Part shown: positions 9,387-19,210 of the stretch, piece by piece
Layout of the letters: the number at the start of each line of letters is the position of its first letter
Numbering within the stretch: the stretch's first letter is position 1
Source of the DNA: Psychromonas marina
GTDB taxonomy: Bacteria; Pseudomonadota; Gammaproteobacteria; Enterobacterales; Psychromonadaceae
Direction of reading: 5' to 3'
Assembly: GCF_030161115.1 (NCBI RefSeq)
Contig: NZ_BSPQ01000005.1
Span: 62,001 to 126,000, forward strand
DNA: 64,000 nt
Notes under the pieces: generated by a model
What the model was told of the DNA's origin: nothing
What the model saw: only the letters and a program-made list of their open reading frames with translations
The model's database searches: none
Position numbers and translations under genes: made by a program

Positions 9387-9902
9387 ATGGCAGAACAACG
9401 TAATATTTTCTTAATTGGCCCTATGGGGGCTGGTAAAAGCACAATCGGACGTCACTTAGCACAAATGTTACATCTTAATTTTCATGATTCTGACGCTGAA
9501 ATTGAGAAAAAAACTGGTGCAGATATCGCTTGGATCTTTGATGTAGAAGGTGAAGAGGGTTTCCGAAATCGTGAATCAGATATGATTGATGAGTTATCGC
9601 AGAAGCATGGCATCGTTTTAGCAACAGGTGGCGGTGCTGTAGTGCGTCCTGAAAACCGAGCTTACCTTTCTGCTCGTGGCATTGTCGTTTACCTAAAAAC
9701 GAGTGTTGATAAACAATTAGCACGTACTTTAAAAGACAAACGTCGTCCCTTGTTACAAACAGAAGATCCTCGTGAAGTTTTAGAAGCGCTAGCAGAAACG
9801 CGCAACCTACTTTACGATGAAGCAGCTGATTATACGATTGAAACTGATGAACAAAGTGCGAAGGTTGTTGCTAGTCAAATAATTACATTACTGGATTTTT
9901 AA
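9387..9902 (+). CDS. aroK: Shikimate kinase I
   Basis: Phosphorylates shikimate with ATP in the chorismate pathway (171 residues, cytoplasmic). The Walker A loop GPMGAGKST is at 11-19. FRNRESDMI carries the shikimate-binding Arg, [11 protein letters not shown] is the substrate-site glycine loop, and KDKRRPLLQ is the LID with the catalytic Arg. The pairing with aroB and the pil operon upstream identify it as aroK rather than aroL. Its stop shares one base with the aroB start. Confidence 0.97.
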   Translation: MAEQRNIFLIGPMGAGKSTIGRHLAQMLHLNFHDSDAEIEKKTGADIAWIFDVEGEEGFRNRESDMIDELSQKHGIVLATGGGAVVRPENRAYLSARGIVVYLKTSVDKQLARTLKDKRRPLLQTEDPREVLEALAETRNLLYDEAADYTIETDEQSAKVVASQIITLLDF

Positions 9903-10972
9903 TGGATAAACTAACGGTTGATTTAGGCTCTCGTAGCTACCCCATCTCTATTGGCGAAAATTTATTGTCTCAGAGCGACCTTTTTGCAAGTGCTATCACT
10001 GGCAAAAAGGTAATGATTGTTACTAATGATATCGTTGCGCCATTATACCTAGAAACATGTAAAAAAAGTTTACAACAATACACTATTGATGAAGTGATTT
10101 TACCCGACGGTGAACAACACAAAACATTAGCAACGTTTGAAACTATCCTTAGTGCATTGCTTGAGGGAAAACATGCTCGCGACACGACTATTATTGCATT
10201 AGGTGGCGGAGTAATTGGTGACATGGCAGGATTTGCAGCTTCTTGTTACCAGCGTGGTGTGCCATTTATTCAAGTACCGACTACCGTATTATCACAGGTT
10301 GATTCCTCAGTAGGTGGAAAAACAGCAGTTAATCATCCTTTAGGCAAAAATATGATTGGTGCGTTCTATCAGCCACAATCGGTTATTATTGATATCAATT
10401 GCCTTAAAACATTACCTGAGCGCGAGTTTGCAGCAGGTATGGCCGAAGTTATTAAATATGGCATTATTTACGACGGCGAGTTTTTTGCTTGGCTGGAAAA
10501 TAATGTAGATCAAATTAAAGCATTACAACCTGATGCGATCATTTACATGATTAAACGGTGCTGTGAAGTTAAAGCGGAAGTGGTTGCTCAAGATGAAAAA
10601 GAGCACGGTATTCGCGCATTACTTAATCTGGGGCATACATTCGGGCATGCGATTGAAGCCGAGCAAGGTTACGGCAATTGGCTGCATGGTGAAGCGGTGG
10701 CTGCTGGTATGGTGCTTGCTGCTGAAACTTCATTTATTCTTGGTTTACTTGATGGTGAAGAAGTTGAGCAGGTTATCAACTTGATTGAGGCGTTCAACCT
10801 TCCGATTAATGCGCCTGAAACGATGCAATATGAACACTTTGCTAATCATATGCAATTAGATAAGAAAGTGTTAAATGGACAATTGCGTTTAATTCTACCG
10901 ACTTCAATCGGTAGTAGTGAAATCTATGCTGATGTCAGTGAAGTTGTGCTTCGTAGTGTAATCGAACAATAA
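9902..10972 (+). CDS. aroB: 3-dehydroquinate synthase
   Basis: NAD- and metal-dependent enzyme that cyclises DAHP to 3-dehydroquinate, the second step of the shikimate pathway (356 residues). Visible are the DGEQHKTL substrate/NAD segment, the glycine-rich [11 protein letters not shown], the [21 protein letters not shown] core, and the metal-binding [11 protein letters not shown] with a later [10 protein letters not shown]. Length is standard. It is coupled to aroK by a one-base overlap, with a 4-base gap to damX. Confidence 0.97.
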   Translation: MDKLTVDLGSRSYPISIGENLLSQSDLFASAITGKKVMIVTNDIVAPLYLETCKKSLQQYTIDEVILPDGEQHKTLATFETILSALLEGKHARDTTIIALGGGVIGDMAGFAASCYQRGVPFIQVPTTVLSQVDSSVGGKTAVNHPLGKNMIGAFYQPQSVIIDINCLKTLPEREFAAGMAEVIKYGIIYDGEFFAWLENNVDQIKALQPDAIIYMIKRCCEVKAEVVAQDEKEHGIRALLNLGHTFGHAIEAEQGYGNWLHGEAVAAGMVLAAETSFILGLLDGEEVEQVINLIEAFNLPINAPETMQYEHFANHMQLDKKVLNGQLRLILPTSIGSSEIYADVSEVVLRSVIEQ

Positions 10973-10976
10973 AGGT

Positions 10977-12587
10977 ATGGTCGAACGTACTTTAATCTCT
11001 TTTCCTTCTCAGTTGCAGTTGATAGAACGTTTGCAGCACCTACTTTATTTATCATCTTCGATGGTATTTATTTCGGGCGAGAAGGGTTGTGGTAAAAGTA
11101 CCTTAATAGAGCAGCTGTCTAATCAGCTTCCGCCTAAAACGCAACAAGCCTTCATTACTCTTATTGAACCGGTTAGCGCAGCACAAATTCGTTTACAAAT
11201 CATCTCACAGCTATTTGAACAACCCTTATTTGACGCTGATGATCGTATTTACAACAGCTTTTTATTATTGAAAGGCAACCAACCTTCAGATATTGCACGT
11301 GTTGTTGTTATTGATAATGCAGACCTTTTACCAGAGCAAATCGTTAACGAATTAGCCGAGGTTATTAACAAAAAATCGTTATTAAGCGACAATGAAGTTA
11401 ACTTCATTTTACTGGGGGAGCCAGTAAAAAATAATCAAATGGTTGCTTTAATTAAGCAATCTTCTGGTCATCAAGGCGTTGCAGCACTGTCATTTAAGTT
11501 GCCACCACTTACTGCAAGTGAAGCTCAACAGTTGTTAAAGCATAGTCTTGATCAAGTCAGTTATCTCCCCAAAATTCAACATCAGGATGCGCTTGTAAAA
11601 CAGTTAGCGCATTGTCAGGGTATTCCCGCAAAAATATTGCTCTTAGCGACTGACATTAGCACTGGCAAAGTAGATGATGATAACGTCTCTTGGTTAAAAA
11701 CGAAATTTCCCGCTATATTCTTAATGCTTTTTTTAGTTGTGATTGCCAGTGGGTTGGCTTTCTACCTTTATCCGCAGTTTATAAAGACACCGGTGGAAAT
11801 TGATACGATTGTTGAAACAGAAACGGTTTTACTAGATGAAATTGCATCGATAGATGTGATTGTTACAGAAGAAACCTCTACTGAAGCCTTAGCTGGAAAT
11901 TGGTCTAAAGCTACGCAAGTTCTCGCTGACAATCAGCTGAGTGTTGGAGAAGCTGATACTGAAGCGCGTGTGATTATTACAGAGTTACATTTAACTGAAA
12001 TATCCCAATCAGGCAGTATCTCAACCATTAATGATAATCGCCATGTGCCTACTATTATTAAGGAGCAGAAAGTCATTACAACACAGAGTGCTGTAATGCT
12101 GGAAAATGACACGTTAGATGGCGCAGAAACATCTATAAATGATGCAACTGAAAATGAGGCATCAATTGATGGTGAAGATGTAGTCTTAGCAGTTGAGTTT
12201 GATACTGTAGAAAAGCAAGAAAATAGTGACCCTGAGGTTATCGAGCAAAAAACAAATATAGAGCCTGAAGGTGATACTTTATTCACACCTACAGAGCTAT
12301 TGTTGGCGATTAATCCAAATCAATATACACTGCAGCTCGGAGCCCTTGGCTCAAAAAAATCACTGCAAGCATTTATGGAAAACTATCAGCTTCCACAAAA
12401 AGATGTTTATCTTTATCAAACGATACGTAACGGAAAAGAGTTGTTTATGGTTATTTATGGTCAGTTTGATAGCCGTGAGATTGCTATTCAAGAGGCGGGT
12501 AAACGACCTAATACACTAAATAAATTAGATAGTTGGGCTAAAAAATATGCCTTGGTACATCAGGATCTACAGTTAAATGAGCAATAA
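10977..12587 (+). CDS. damX: DamX-like cell division protein with AAA ATPase and SPOR domains
   Basis: Inner-membrane protein of 536 residues. The cytoplasmic N-terminus is an AAA/ExeA-like ATPase with Walker A GEKGCGKST (34-42) and a Walker B-like VVVIDNADLL. One membrane segment lies at about 244-266. An acidic, Thr/Glu-rich periplasmic linker of about 180 residues leads to a C-terminal SPOR domain (about 448-530, starting YTLQLGALGSKKSLQAF), which in this family binds denuded septal glycan. In E. coli DamX is a septal-ring protein of 428 residues; the longer form here is explained by the linker and the fuller ATPase domain. It overlaps dam by 11 bases. Confidence 0.92.
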   Translation: MVERTLISFPSQLQLIERLQHLLYLSSSMVFISGEKGCGKSTLIEQLSNQLPPKTQQAFITLIEPVSAAQIRLQIISQLFEQPLFDADDRIYNSFLLLKGNQPSDIARVVVIDNADLLPEQIVNELAEVINKKSLLSDNEVNFILLGEPVKNNQMVALIKQSSGHQGVAALSFKLPPLTASEAQQLLKHSLDQVSYLPKIQHQDALVKQLAHCQGIPAKILLLATDISTGKVDDDNVSWLKTKFPAIFLMLFLVVIASGLAFYLYPQFIKTPVEIDTIVETETVLLDEIASIDVIVTEETSTEALAGNWSKATQVLADNQLSVGEADTEARVIITELHLTEISQSGSISTINDNRHVPTIIKEQKVITTQSAVMLENDTLDGAETSINDATENEASIDGEDVVLAVEFDTVEKQENSDPEVIEQKTNIEPEGDTLFTPTELLLAINPNQYTLQLGALGSKKSLQAFMENYQLPQKDVYLYQTIRNGKELFMVIYGQFDSREIAIQEAGKRPNTLNKLDSWAKKYALVHQDLQLNEQ

Positions 12588-13404
12588 AAAACATCGTGCT
12601 TTCCTAAAATGGGCAGGCGGAAAATTTTCACTGACCGAGCAAATTAATCGTCGTCTACCTGAGGGTAAACGGCTTATTGAACCTTTTGCTGGTGCTTGCT
12701 CTGTCTTTTTGAACAGCGATTTTGATGAATACCTGCTTAATGATATTAATGCAGATTTAATCGCTATGTATAACATCATCAAACGTAAACCTAAGCAGTT
12801 TATCATCGATGCTAAACATTACTTTCAGCCTCAATATAATGATGAAAAAAACTATTATAAAATTCGAGCTGAGTTTAACCAATGTACGGATCCTTATCAG
12901 CGCTCCCTGCTATTTTTATACATGAACCGTCACGGTTACAATGGTCTATGCCGTTATAACCAGAGTGGTGGTTTTAACGTACCTTTTGGGCGTTATAAAA
13001 AGCCTTATTTCCCAGAGAAAGAGTTGCTCTATTTTGCTGAAAAAGCAAAGAAGGCGACCTTTGTTTGTAAGCCTTATCAAAAACTATTCCAATACCTTCG
13101 TGATGACGATGTATTGTATTGTGATCCTCCTTACGTTCCCCTGAGTAAAAGTGCTTCTTTTACCGGTTATGCAAAAGAGGGCTTTAGTTTGGATGATCAA
13201 GCTAATTTAGCGCGCCTTGCTCGTGAATCTAAATGCGCAGTTCTACTAAGCAATCATGATACAACACTAACACAAGAGCTTTATCGTGATGCTAGCTGCG
13301 ATAAAATACAGGTGTCGCGCACAATTAGTAGTAATGCCGAAAGTAGAGAGCCTGTTGGTGAGATATTTGCCTTATTTAGCGCAATTGAAGCTAATAAAAA
13401 ATAG
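12577..13404 (+). CDS. dam: DNA adenine methyltransferase (GATC)
   Basis: Orphan N6-adenine methyltransferase of 275 residues, expected to methylate GATC and so mark DNA strands for mismatch repair and replication control. The SAM-binding motif FLKWAGGK is at 9-16, IEPFAGACSVFLN follows, and catalytic DPPY is at 183-186. NRHGYNGLCRYN is the DNA-recognition segment typical of Dam. No restriction enzyme gene is nearby. It starts inside the end of damX, as in other gammaproteobacteria. Confidence 0.96.
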   Translation: MSNKKHRAFLKWAGGKFSLTEQINRRLPEGKRLIEPFAGACSVFLNSDFDEYLLNDINADLIAMYNIIKRKPKQFIIDAKHYFQPQYNDEKNYYKIRAEFNQCTDPYQRSLLFLYMNRHGYNGLCRYNQSGGFNVPFGRYKKPYFPEKELLYFAEKAKKATFVCKPYQKLFQYLRDDDVLYCDPPYVPLSKSASFTGYAKEGFSLDDQANLARLARESKCAVLLSNHDTTLTQELYRDASCDKIQVSRTISSNAESREPVGEIFALFSAIEANKK

Positions 13405-13461
13405 TTTGTTGTGATTTGCTTCGGTAGAATACTGATCACATTCTGCAACAGGTAAAAAACC

Positions 13462-14130
13462 ATGACTGACTATTTAATCGCCCCTTCAATCCTTTCTGCC
13501 GATTTCGCACGTTTAGGTGATGATGTAAAAAAAGTACTTGATGACGGTGCTGATGTTGTTCATTTTGATGTAATGGATAACCATTATGTGCCTAACTTAA
13601 CAATTGGTCCGATGGTGTGTAAAGCGCTACGTGATTTCGGTATTACTGCGCCAATTGATGTACACCTAATGGTTGAACCTGTTGATACAATGATTGTAGA
13701 TTTTGCACAAGCGGGTGCATCTATCATCACTTTCCACCCTGATGCTTCAAAGCATGTTGATCGCTCTTTACAGCTTATCAAAGATCACGGTTGTAAAGCG
13801 GGTCTGGTATTAAACCCAGCAAGCTCTCTTGAAGAATTAACACATGTAATGGATAAACTTGACGTTATCTTGTTAATGTCTGTTAATCCAGGTTTTGGTG
13901 GTCAATCATTCATCCCTCATACACTTGAAAAACTTCGCCAAGTTAGAAAATTAATTGATGCGAGCGGCCGTGATATTCGTCTGCAAGTTGATGGTGGCGT
14001 TAAAGTCGATAACATTAAAGAGATCGCTGAAGCGGGCGCCGATATGTTTGTGGCTGGCTCTGCAATCTTTAACCAGCCTGATTACAAAGCGGTCATCGAT
14101 GAAATGCGTATAGAGTTAGCGAAAGTATAA
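13462..14130 (+). CDS. rpe: Ribulose-phosphate 3-epimerase
   Basis: TIM-barrel enzyme of 222 residues that interconverts ribulose 5-phosphate and xylulose 5-phosphate. [13 protein letters not shown] at the N-terminus, [17 protein letters not shown] with the metal-binding His and Asp, and [11 protein letters not shown] with the phosphate-binding glycines are all intact. VDGGVK and AGSAIF close the barrel. The stop overlaps the gph start by one base. Confidence 0.97.
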   Translation: MTDYLIAPSILSADFARLGDDVKKVLDDGADVVHFDVMDNHYVPNLTIGPMVCKALRDFGITAPIDVHLMVEPVDTMIVDFAQAGASIITFHPDASKHVDRSLQLIKDHGCKAGLVLNPASSLEELTHVMDKLDVILLMSVNPGFGGQSFIPHTLEKLRQVRKLIDASGRDIRLQVDGGVKVDNIKEIAEAGADMFVAGSAIFNQPDYKAVIDEMRIELAKV

Positions 14131-14792
14131 TGACTAAGATAGAAAATATTAAACTGATCTGCTTTGATCTTGATGGCACCTTAGTTGATAGCGTGCCAGA
14201 TCTACGATTGGCGCTGAATGCAATGATGGATGAGTTCGCGCTTCCTCATTGCCAAGATGAACAGATTAAGACATGGGTAGGGAATGGCTTACCTAAACTC
14301 GTTGAGCGTGCTCTGCTTTATGTTGGTAACCAACAAGTTGAACAGCAAACCGCGTTAAGCTGTTTCGAAAAGCATTACCAACATTTCCTAAATAGCGCTT
14401 CTGGCCTATATCCGAAGGTTGCTGAGACACTGCGAGCTTTAAAAAATAAAGGTTATCAGACGGCATTAGTGACAAATAAAGCTGAGCAGTTCTTACCTGA
14501 CTTATTAAGCCACTTTAATATTAGTGATTGCTTCGATTTAGTGATTGGTGGCGATACTCTTGCTAGAAATAAACCTGATCCGATGCAAGTCGATTTTGCA
14601 TTAGCACATTTTAACGTAGCAAAAACAGAAGCTGTGATGGTCGGTGATTCTAAGAATGATATCTTAGCCGGACAAAACGCAGGCTTATTAAGCATTGCAT
14701 TAACCTATGGTTATAATTACGGTGAGCCTGTTTCGCTGCTAAACCCAGATCATATTATTGACCAATTCAACGAATTATTAGTGCTGTTGTAA
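14130..14792 (+). CDS. gph: Phosphoglycolate phosphatase
   Basis: HAD-family phosphatase of 220 residues that removes 2-phosphoglycolate, which arises during repair of oxidised DNA ends. Motif I is CFDLDGTLVDS (11-21, with both catalytic aspartates), motif II is the VTNKAE segment, motif III is the Lys in RNKPDP, and motif IV is MVGDSKNDI. The dam-rpe-gph-trpS order favours gph over other HAD phosphatases. Confidence 0.94.
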   Translation: MTKIENIKLICFDLDGTLVDSVPDLRLALNAMMDEFALPHCQDEQIKTWVGNGLPKLVERALLYVGNQQVEQQTALSCFEKHYQHFLNSASGLYPKVAETLRALKNKGYQTALVTNKAEQFLPDLLSHFNISDCFDLVIGGDTLARNKPDPMQVDFALAHFNVAKTEAVMVGDSKNDILAGQNAGLLSIALTYGYNYGEPVSLLNPDHIIDQFNELLVLL

Positions 14793-14811
14793 GCACTAAA
14801 AAGGAATTAAA

Positions 14812-15813
14812 ATGACTAAACCAATTGTATTAAGCGGATGCCAACCGTCAGGCGCATTGACTATCGGTAATTACATGGGGGCATTGCGCCAATGGGTTAC
14901 CATGCAAGAAACCAGTGATTGCCTTTTTATGTTGGTCGACTTACACGCGATCACTGTGCGTCAAGACCCTAAAGCCTTACGTGCTGCTATCTATGATGGC
15001 TTAGCAATGTACCAAGCGGTAGGCATTGACCCGAAAAAAAGTACCATGTTTATTCAATCGCAAGTGCCTGAACATGCAGAGCTTTCTTGGATATTAAACT
15101 GCCATACGCAAATGGGTGAACTTAACCGTATGACCCAGTTTAAAGATAAATCACAAAAAAATGTGACTAATATTAATGCCGGTTTATATAGCTACCCAGT
15201 GTTAATGGCTGCAGATATTTTGTTATATGGTCCTAAACATGTGCCAGTAGGCAGTGATCAGAAGCAACATTTAGAGCTAGCACGTGATATTGCAACGCGC
15301 TTTAACAATGCTTACGGAAATACCTTTGTTGTACCTGAACCGGCTATTCCTGAGCATGGCGCACGTGTAATGAGCCTGCAAGAGCCAACTAAAAAGATGT
15401 CTAAGTCTGACGATAACGAAAAAAACTTTATCGGCCTGCTAGAAGATCCTAAAAAGATTGCGAAGAAAATTAAAGCAGCTGCGACCGATTCAGATGAGCA
15501 AGCGCGTATCTATTTTGATACTGCTGAAAAGCCTGGTGTTTCTAACTTACTAACACTGCTTTCATGCTCAACAGGTACGCCAATTGAGAGTCTAATTCCA
15601 CAATACGAAGACAAAATGTATGGTCATCTGAAAGTGGATACAGCGGACGCTGTTGTGAGCTTATTAGAACCAATTCAAGCGCGTTATAAAGAGCTACGTG
15701 CTGATGAAAGTGCATTACAAGCAATTGCACGAGTAGGCGCTGAAAAAGCACGTGAACGTGCAGCTACAACACTTGCAACGGTTTATGATAGAGTTGGTTT
15801 CTTGCCAAAATAA
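14812..15813 (+). CDS. trpS: Tryptophanyl-tRNA synthetase
   Basis: Class I aminoacyl-tRNA synthetase of 333 residues. The HIGH-type signature appears as [13 protein letters not shown] near the N-terminus and the KMSKS loop as [25 protein letters not shown] is the conserved dimer/active-site segment. A good ribosome site (AAGGA) lies about 8 bases before the ATG. Last gene of this cluster; a terminator follows at once. Confidence 0.97.
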   Translation: MTKPIVLSGCQPSGALTIGNYMGALRQWVTMQETSDCLFMLVDLHAITVRQDPKALRAAIYDGLAMYQAVGIDPKKSTMFIQSQVPEHAELSWILNCHTQMGELNRMTQFKDKSQKNVTNINAGLYSYPVLMAADILLYGPKHVPVGSDQKQHLELARDIATRFNNAYGNTFVVPEPAIPEHGARVMSLQEPTKKMSKSDDNEKNFIGLLEDPKKIAKKIKAAATDSDEQARIYFDTAEKPGVSNLLTLLSCSTGTPIESLIPQYEDKMYGHLKVDTADAVVSLLEPIQARYKELRADESALQAIARVGAEKARERAATTLATVYDRVGFLPK

Positions 15814-15832
15814 AGTATCATTATTATCTTTT

Positions 15833-15866
15833 AAAAAAAGACTAGCTTTGCTAGTCTTTTTTTTTC
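15833..15866 (+). terminator. Intrinsic terminator after trpS
   Basis: Stem GACTAGC (15840-15846), TTT loop, GCTAGTC (15850-15856), flanked by seven A and nine T, so it could also work in reverse. Confidence 0.92.
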
Positions 15867-16042
15867 TGTGTTTTTTCAAAGCGTAACCTTCTGCAAATAA
15901 TGGTTTTTATTCTTGTTTATCTAAATATTCGTGTGTTCCTCTTCATTATGTGATATTAAATTATCATCAAAAAAATATTTGAATTATAATCCCGAAATCT
16001 TATTAAATTTTTTATCGATCGCTTTCATAAAAGGAATTATTT

Positions 16043-17365
16043 ATGCAATTGCACCGCTCTATGCTTGCTCTATTAATGGCATCATCTCTTATCGCTTGTG
16101 GTGGTGGGAATCTTGAAGGAGGGACAACACCATCAGAAGATGTCCCAGCAGAAACCCCTGATGTACCTGTAGAAAATCCCGATGAAATTGTTGAAGAGGT
16201 AACGGGGGACGCTGCTTATTTCTCTTACGAGGGCGTATCATCCGATTGGATAACAATAAAAGGGGTTGGTGCTGAAGGAACCGATGAGGTTGCTACGGTA
16301 TCCTTTAAAATATTAGATGCTAATCGTGTTGGAATTTCTGGCGAAGTGGTGACATTTGAATTAATTAATCCGCCAGCTGGTGTCGTGTTGGCACTTGAGT
16401 CTGCAACTTCTGATGAAGATGGAGTGGTTAGTACGCTTATTAAGTCTGGCTATGCCGCAGGCTCCGTTACCGTAAAGACAACGCTTGTGAGTGATACTGA
16501 TATTTATAAAACATCCAATAAATTAAATATCTCAACTGGGTACCCTGATCAGGATAGTGTTACTTTGACGGTTGATAATTTCTCACCTGAAGGTCTTAAC
16601 ACTGTAGAGCAAGTTGGAGTGACTATATATTTAGGAGGCGGGGAAGATAATACTGCTGTTCCTGATGGTACCACTGTCAATTTTAGTACGGACTCTGGGC
16701 GCATAACCGATGCAGATGGAATTAGCGGCGCTTGTACTACAGTTGGTAGTGAATGCACAATGGTGTGGAAATCTACTAAACCTCACACTGATACTTATCG
16801 AGCGACAATTAAAGCAGAAGCTGATGGTGAGGAAAGCTTTACTGATAGTAATGAGGATGGTTTATATACCGAAGGAGAGGATTATGTCGACACTAATGGA
16901 GATGGTAAATATACTGGCATGTTATGCTTTGAAGATACAGACTACTGTACGCGTTCGTTGATTACTGTCTTTGCTAGCACTAAAGTTACAATATCAGGCA
17001 GCGATTTAGCGTGTGATTTTACAGATACAATGGGTACGCCGATTAATCAAATTGACCTTACAACTACAACAGGCAGTGATTCAGTTACATTTAATGTGTC
17101 AGTATATGATGAAAATAATAATGTTCCACCAAGCACGACTTCTATCTCTTCTGATATTGGGAATGGCGAGCTTGATGGGAGTAAAACTAGCTGGACGGTT
17201 CCTAACATTTCAAGTAACAACTTTAACTTTGACGTTACCTTAATGCGTGAAACAGATCCAAATGATGTTGTAAATGGGAAGGCTAGGTTTGACATTACTT
17301 CGCCTAATGGTACATATTCTCCTTGCTCCATTGTTGTTATAGATGATCCTGCACCTGAAGAATAG
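16043..17365 (+). CDS. Ig-like (Big_1-type) repeat surface lipoprotein
   Basis: Predicted lipoprotein of 440 residues with no enzyme motif. The signal peptide ends in lipobox LIAC (Cys 19), followed by Gly-Gly-Gly-Asn and a Pro/Glu/Asp-rich spacer (to about 52). The spacer leads to at least two bacterial Ig-like modules: one at about 70-155, with the invasin-type pattern VATVSFKILDANRVG and TSDEDGVVSTLI, and one at about 170-310. The second contains an Asp-rich insert (about 267-291) with DTNGDGKYTG, which looks like a calcium-binding loop. A third beta-rich stretch covers about 320-430. RBS AAAGGA precedes the ATG. It stands alone between two terminators. A role in surface adhesion or display is an inference. 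Confidence 0.75.
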   Translation: MQLHRSMLALLMASSLIACGGGNLEGGTTPSEDVPAETPDVPVENPDEIVEEVTGDAAYFSYEGVSSDWITIKGVGAEGTDEVATVSFKILDANRVGISGEVVTFELINPPAGVVLALESATSDEDGVVSTLIKSGYAAGSVTVKTTLVSDTDIYKTSNKLNISTGYPDQDSVTLTVDNFSPEGLNTVEQVGVTIYLGGGEDNTAVPDGTTVNFSTDSGRITDADGISGACTTVGSECTMVWKSTKPHTDTYRATIKAEADGEESFTDSNEDGLYTEGEDYVDTNGDGKYTGMLCFEDTDYCTRSLITVFASTKVTISGSDLACDFTDTMGTPINQIDLTTTTGSDSVTFNVSVYDENNNVPPSTTSISSDIGNGELDGSKTSWTVPNISSNNFNFDVTLMRETDPNDVVNGKARFDITSPNGTYSPCSIVVIDDPAPEE

Positions 17366-17373
17366 ATTCTATT

Positions 17374-17415
17374 CAGACAATAAAAAAGGAGCGTAAGCTC
17401 CTTTTTTATTGTCTG
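17374..17415. terminator. Bidirectional intrinsic terminator (42-bp palindrome)
   Basis: A perfect palindrome: CAGACAATAAAAAAGGAGC, a 4-base GTAA loop, then its exact complement ending in CTCCTTTTTTATTGTCTG. The A and T runs give U-tracts on both strands. It separates the Ig-like lipoprotein gene from the convergent operon at 17434-19624. Confidence 0.93.
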
Positions 17416-17433
17416 ATTATTAATAACTAAAAA

Positions 17434-17772
17434 CTAACCTTTATGAAACTCACTCTCTTGCGCAAACTTGGTTAGTTCTTCAATTACCTGCTTTTTGATC
17501 TCTAATTGTTCATTAGCGGGGAGGTCATAACGCTGGCTTAATAATTGGTAATCTTCACTGCTTAGGCTAACCGTCAAGCGCGGACGTTTCGGCTTTTTAT
17601 GGGTTGGCAGGTCTAATAGGTGACGGATCTGCTCAGAAGGGCTAACGCCTTTATCAAGGGCACTTCGACGGATGCTATATTGTAATTGGCTATCCATATC
17701 AAAGGCAATCTGTACCGCTTTTACTACCTTGGCAGATTGTTGCCATTTTTCAGGTAATTTACCGTGTGGCAT
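17434..17772 (-). CDS. Small protein with two ribbon-helix-helix-like segments
   Basis: Protein of 112 residues, not assigned to a named family. Two stretches each look like a beta strand followed by two helices. The first is VQIAFDMDSQLQYSIRRSA, then a helix through SPSEQIRHLLDL (about 19-54). The second is RLTVSLSSEDYQLLSQRYD, then EQLEIKKQVIEELTKFA (about 64-106). Between them is a basic linker, HKKPKRPR. That pattern suggests a single-chain tandem RHH DNA-binding protein, but no database search was possible. It is the last gene of the DUF2170-PspA-DUF2491 operon, 24 bases after its neighbour, with a strong RBS (CAGGAGAG). Possible autoregulator of the operon; alternatively just a structural accessory protein. 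Confidence 0.65.
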   Translation of the reverse strand: MPHGKLPEKWQQSAKVVKAVQIAFDMDSQLQYSIRRSALDKGVSPSEQIRHLLDLPTHKKPKRPRLTVSLSSEDYQLLSQRYDLPANEQLEIKKQVIEELTKFAQESEFHKG

Positions 17773-17796
17773 TATTACTCTCCTGTGCGTTAGTTA

Positions 17797-18444
17797 TTAT
17801 TCATCTTTGGCCCATAGCTCTGCTATTTCATTTGCAGGTCTTAGGAATGAAAGGTACACATCTGTATCACCATTTTCAAATATAAATATATCTATAAAAC
17901 GTGTTTCTTGGCCGCCTTGCAGTGAGTAGTACTCAAACTCTTGACCATGTTTATCTTCATTATATTGAGGAGGCGCCGTATTACGGTAATCAGCACGATG
18001 GAAATAACCGGTACTCATAAAATCTTGTTGAATGTATTGATCGGCAATCATGTCTGCGTAACTGTGATTTTTTGTTAGCGGTGTTAAACGTGCGTGCCCG
18101 GGTTGCTCAAAAATTTCAGAAAAAGCGTCCATATCAAACAGTGCTTCCACATCATTACGCGCTAATAACAAACTAAACTTAACGAGCTTTTGCGGATTAT
18201 TTGGAAAGCTAATGTACACCATCTGTGAACCGCTGCCCTGAGCAACAATCTGCGCATAATGTTCATGTTTAAATTCAAGCGTATTAACATCTGTCACTTG
18301 TAATTGCTCTTTACGCATTGCTTGTGGCAGTGCAAAACTATCACCAAATTTGAAGATATCTTTTACTTGTAATTCAGAAGCATTATTTAATACGCGTGTT
18401 GGAACCGGTTGTTTTTTAGCAAATAGAGACTTAAAAAAACTCAT
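17797..18444 (-). CDS. yjfK: YjfK-like protein, DUF2491 family
   Basis: Protein of 215 residues, close in length to E. coli YjfK (219). It has no signal peptide or membrane segment. It begins MSFFKSLFAKKQPVPTRV and contains the family-like strand GDSFALPQAM and a C-terminal FIDIFIFENGDTDVYLSFL. Function is unknown in any organism. I assign it from overall resemblance and from the yjfI-yjfJ-yjfK order upstream. RBS AAGGAG lies 6 bases before the ATG. A hairpin with a U-run separates it from the PspA-like gene, so its expression may be lower than that of the first two genes. Confidence 0.75.
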   Translation of the reverse strand: MSFFKSLFAKKQPVPTRVLNNASELQVKDIFKFGDSFALPQAMRKEQLQVTDVNTLEFKHEHYAQIVAQGSGSQMVYISFPNNPQKLVKFSLLLARNDVEALFDMDAFSEIFEQPGHARLTPLTKNHSYADMIADQYIQQDFMSTGYFHRADYRNTAPPQYNEDKHGQEFEYYSLQGGQETRFIDIFIFENGDTDVYLSFLRPANEIAELWAKDE

Positions 18445-18466
18445 CGATTACTCCTTTTTAAAATGC

Positions 18467-18500
18467 AAAAAACACGATCTCTAAGATAGAAGATCGTGTT
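18467..18500 (-). terminator. Intrinsic terminator inside the yjfI-yjfJ-yjfK-like operon
   Basis: On the reverse strand, AACACGATCT (18491-18500) pairs perfectly with AGATCGTGTT (18471-18480) across a 10-base loop, followed by a short U-run (complement of the A-run at 18467-18472). It sits between the PspA-like and DUF2491 genes. It would end part of the transcript there. Confidence 0.75.
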
Positions 18501-18516
18501 GTTATTGCGATTTAAA

Positions 18517-19203
18517 TTATTTCGCTTTTAAGCGATCTAAAATCGATTGCGCACTTGATTGTTGTGCGCCGATACCAGCATCTTGTAGCTTCGCTTTTAA
18601 TGAACTATCACCATTTTCTGACTCTAGTTGCTCAGCAGCTTTTAATTTATCATCGAAGTTCGCTTGTTTTTTCTTAATGCGCTCTAATGAATCTTTTGCA
18701 CTTAATAACTTCGAGTTGCTTGCGCTGAAGTTATCTGTGATTGCTGATGTTGCTTTCTGTACGCTATCAGTCGTCTTTACCATGCTTAATTGACGTTTAT
18801 AATCAGTTAATTGGCGTTCGCTCTTTTTAATTAGCTCTTTTAAACGATCAGCACTTTTTAGGTAGCTTTCATTGGCTTGCTGTTGATCCGCTGCATTTGT
18901 TTCAAGCTCACCAATTTTCTCAGCAACTTCAATTGCTAACGCTTCATTATTTTGCTCTAGCGCTTGCATTGCATAACCTTCATGCTCTTTGATGCTGGTC
19001 TGTAATTGTGCTAATTCACGTGCTGCTTGCATCTGTTTAGCCATTACATCTGTTAAATCACGCTTAGCAATAGTGATATGTTTTTCGCTATCACGAATCT
19101 CTTGCTCAAAAATACGCGTTGAATTTGCATCTACAATTGCTTCGCCGGCTTCATTTGCTCCGCCACGAACGGCAGTAATAATTTTTTTAAATATACTCAT
19201 CAT
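18517..19203 (-). CDS. yjfJ: PspA/IM30-family protein, YjfJ-like
   Basis: Mostly helical, coiled-coil protein of 228 residues of the PspA/IM30/Vipp1 group, whose members coat and remodel stressed inner membrane. The N-terminal amphipathic segment SIFKKIITAVRGGANEAGEAIVD is followed by long Glu/Gln/Lys/Ala helices (about 25-190) and a C-terminal extension past the PspA core. The gene begins with two ATG codons; the second (19200) is better spaced from AAGGA. The neighbours (DUF2170 upstream, DUF2491 downstream) match the E. coli yjfIJK set rather than pspABC. No PspF regulator or PspB/C sensor is beside it. Confidence 0.85.
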   Translation of the reverse strand: MMSIFKKIITAVRGGANEAGEAIVDANSTRIFEQEIRDSEKHITIAKRDLTDVMAKQMQAARELAQLQTSIKEHEGYAMQALEQNNEALAIEVAEKIGELETNAADQQQANESYLKSADRLKELIKKSERQLTDYKRQLSMVKTTDSVQKATSAITDNFSASNSKLLSAKDSLERIKKKQANFDDKLKAAEQLESENGDSSLKAKLQDAGIGAQQSSAQSILDRLKAK

Positions 19204-19210
19204 CTATTCC

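Noticed and set aside
11933-12286. Long reverse-strand open frame of 117 codons within damX
   Set aside because: It lies fully inside the acidic linker coding region of damX; low-complexity GAT/GAA-type codons produce Ser/Thr-rich open frames on the other strand by chance.
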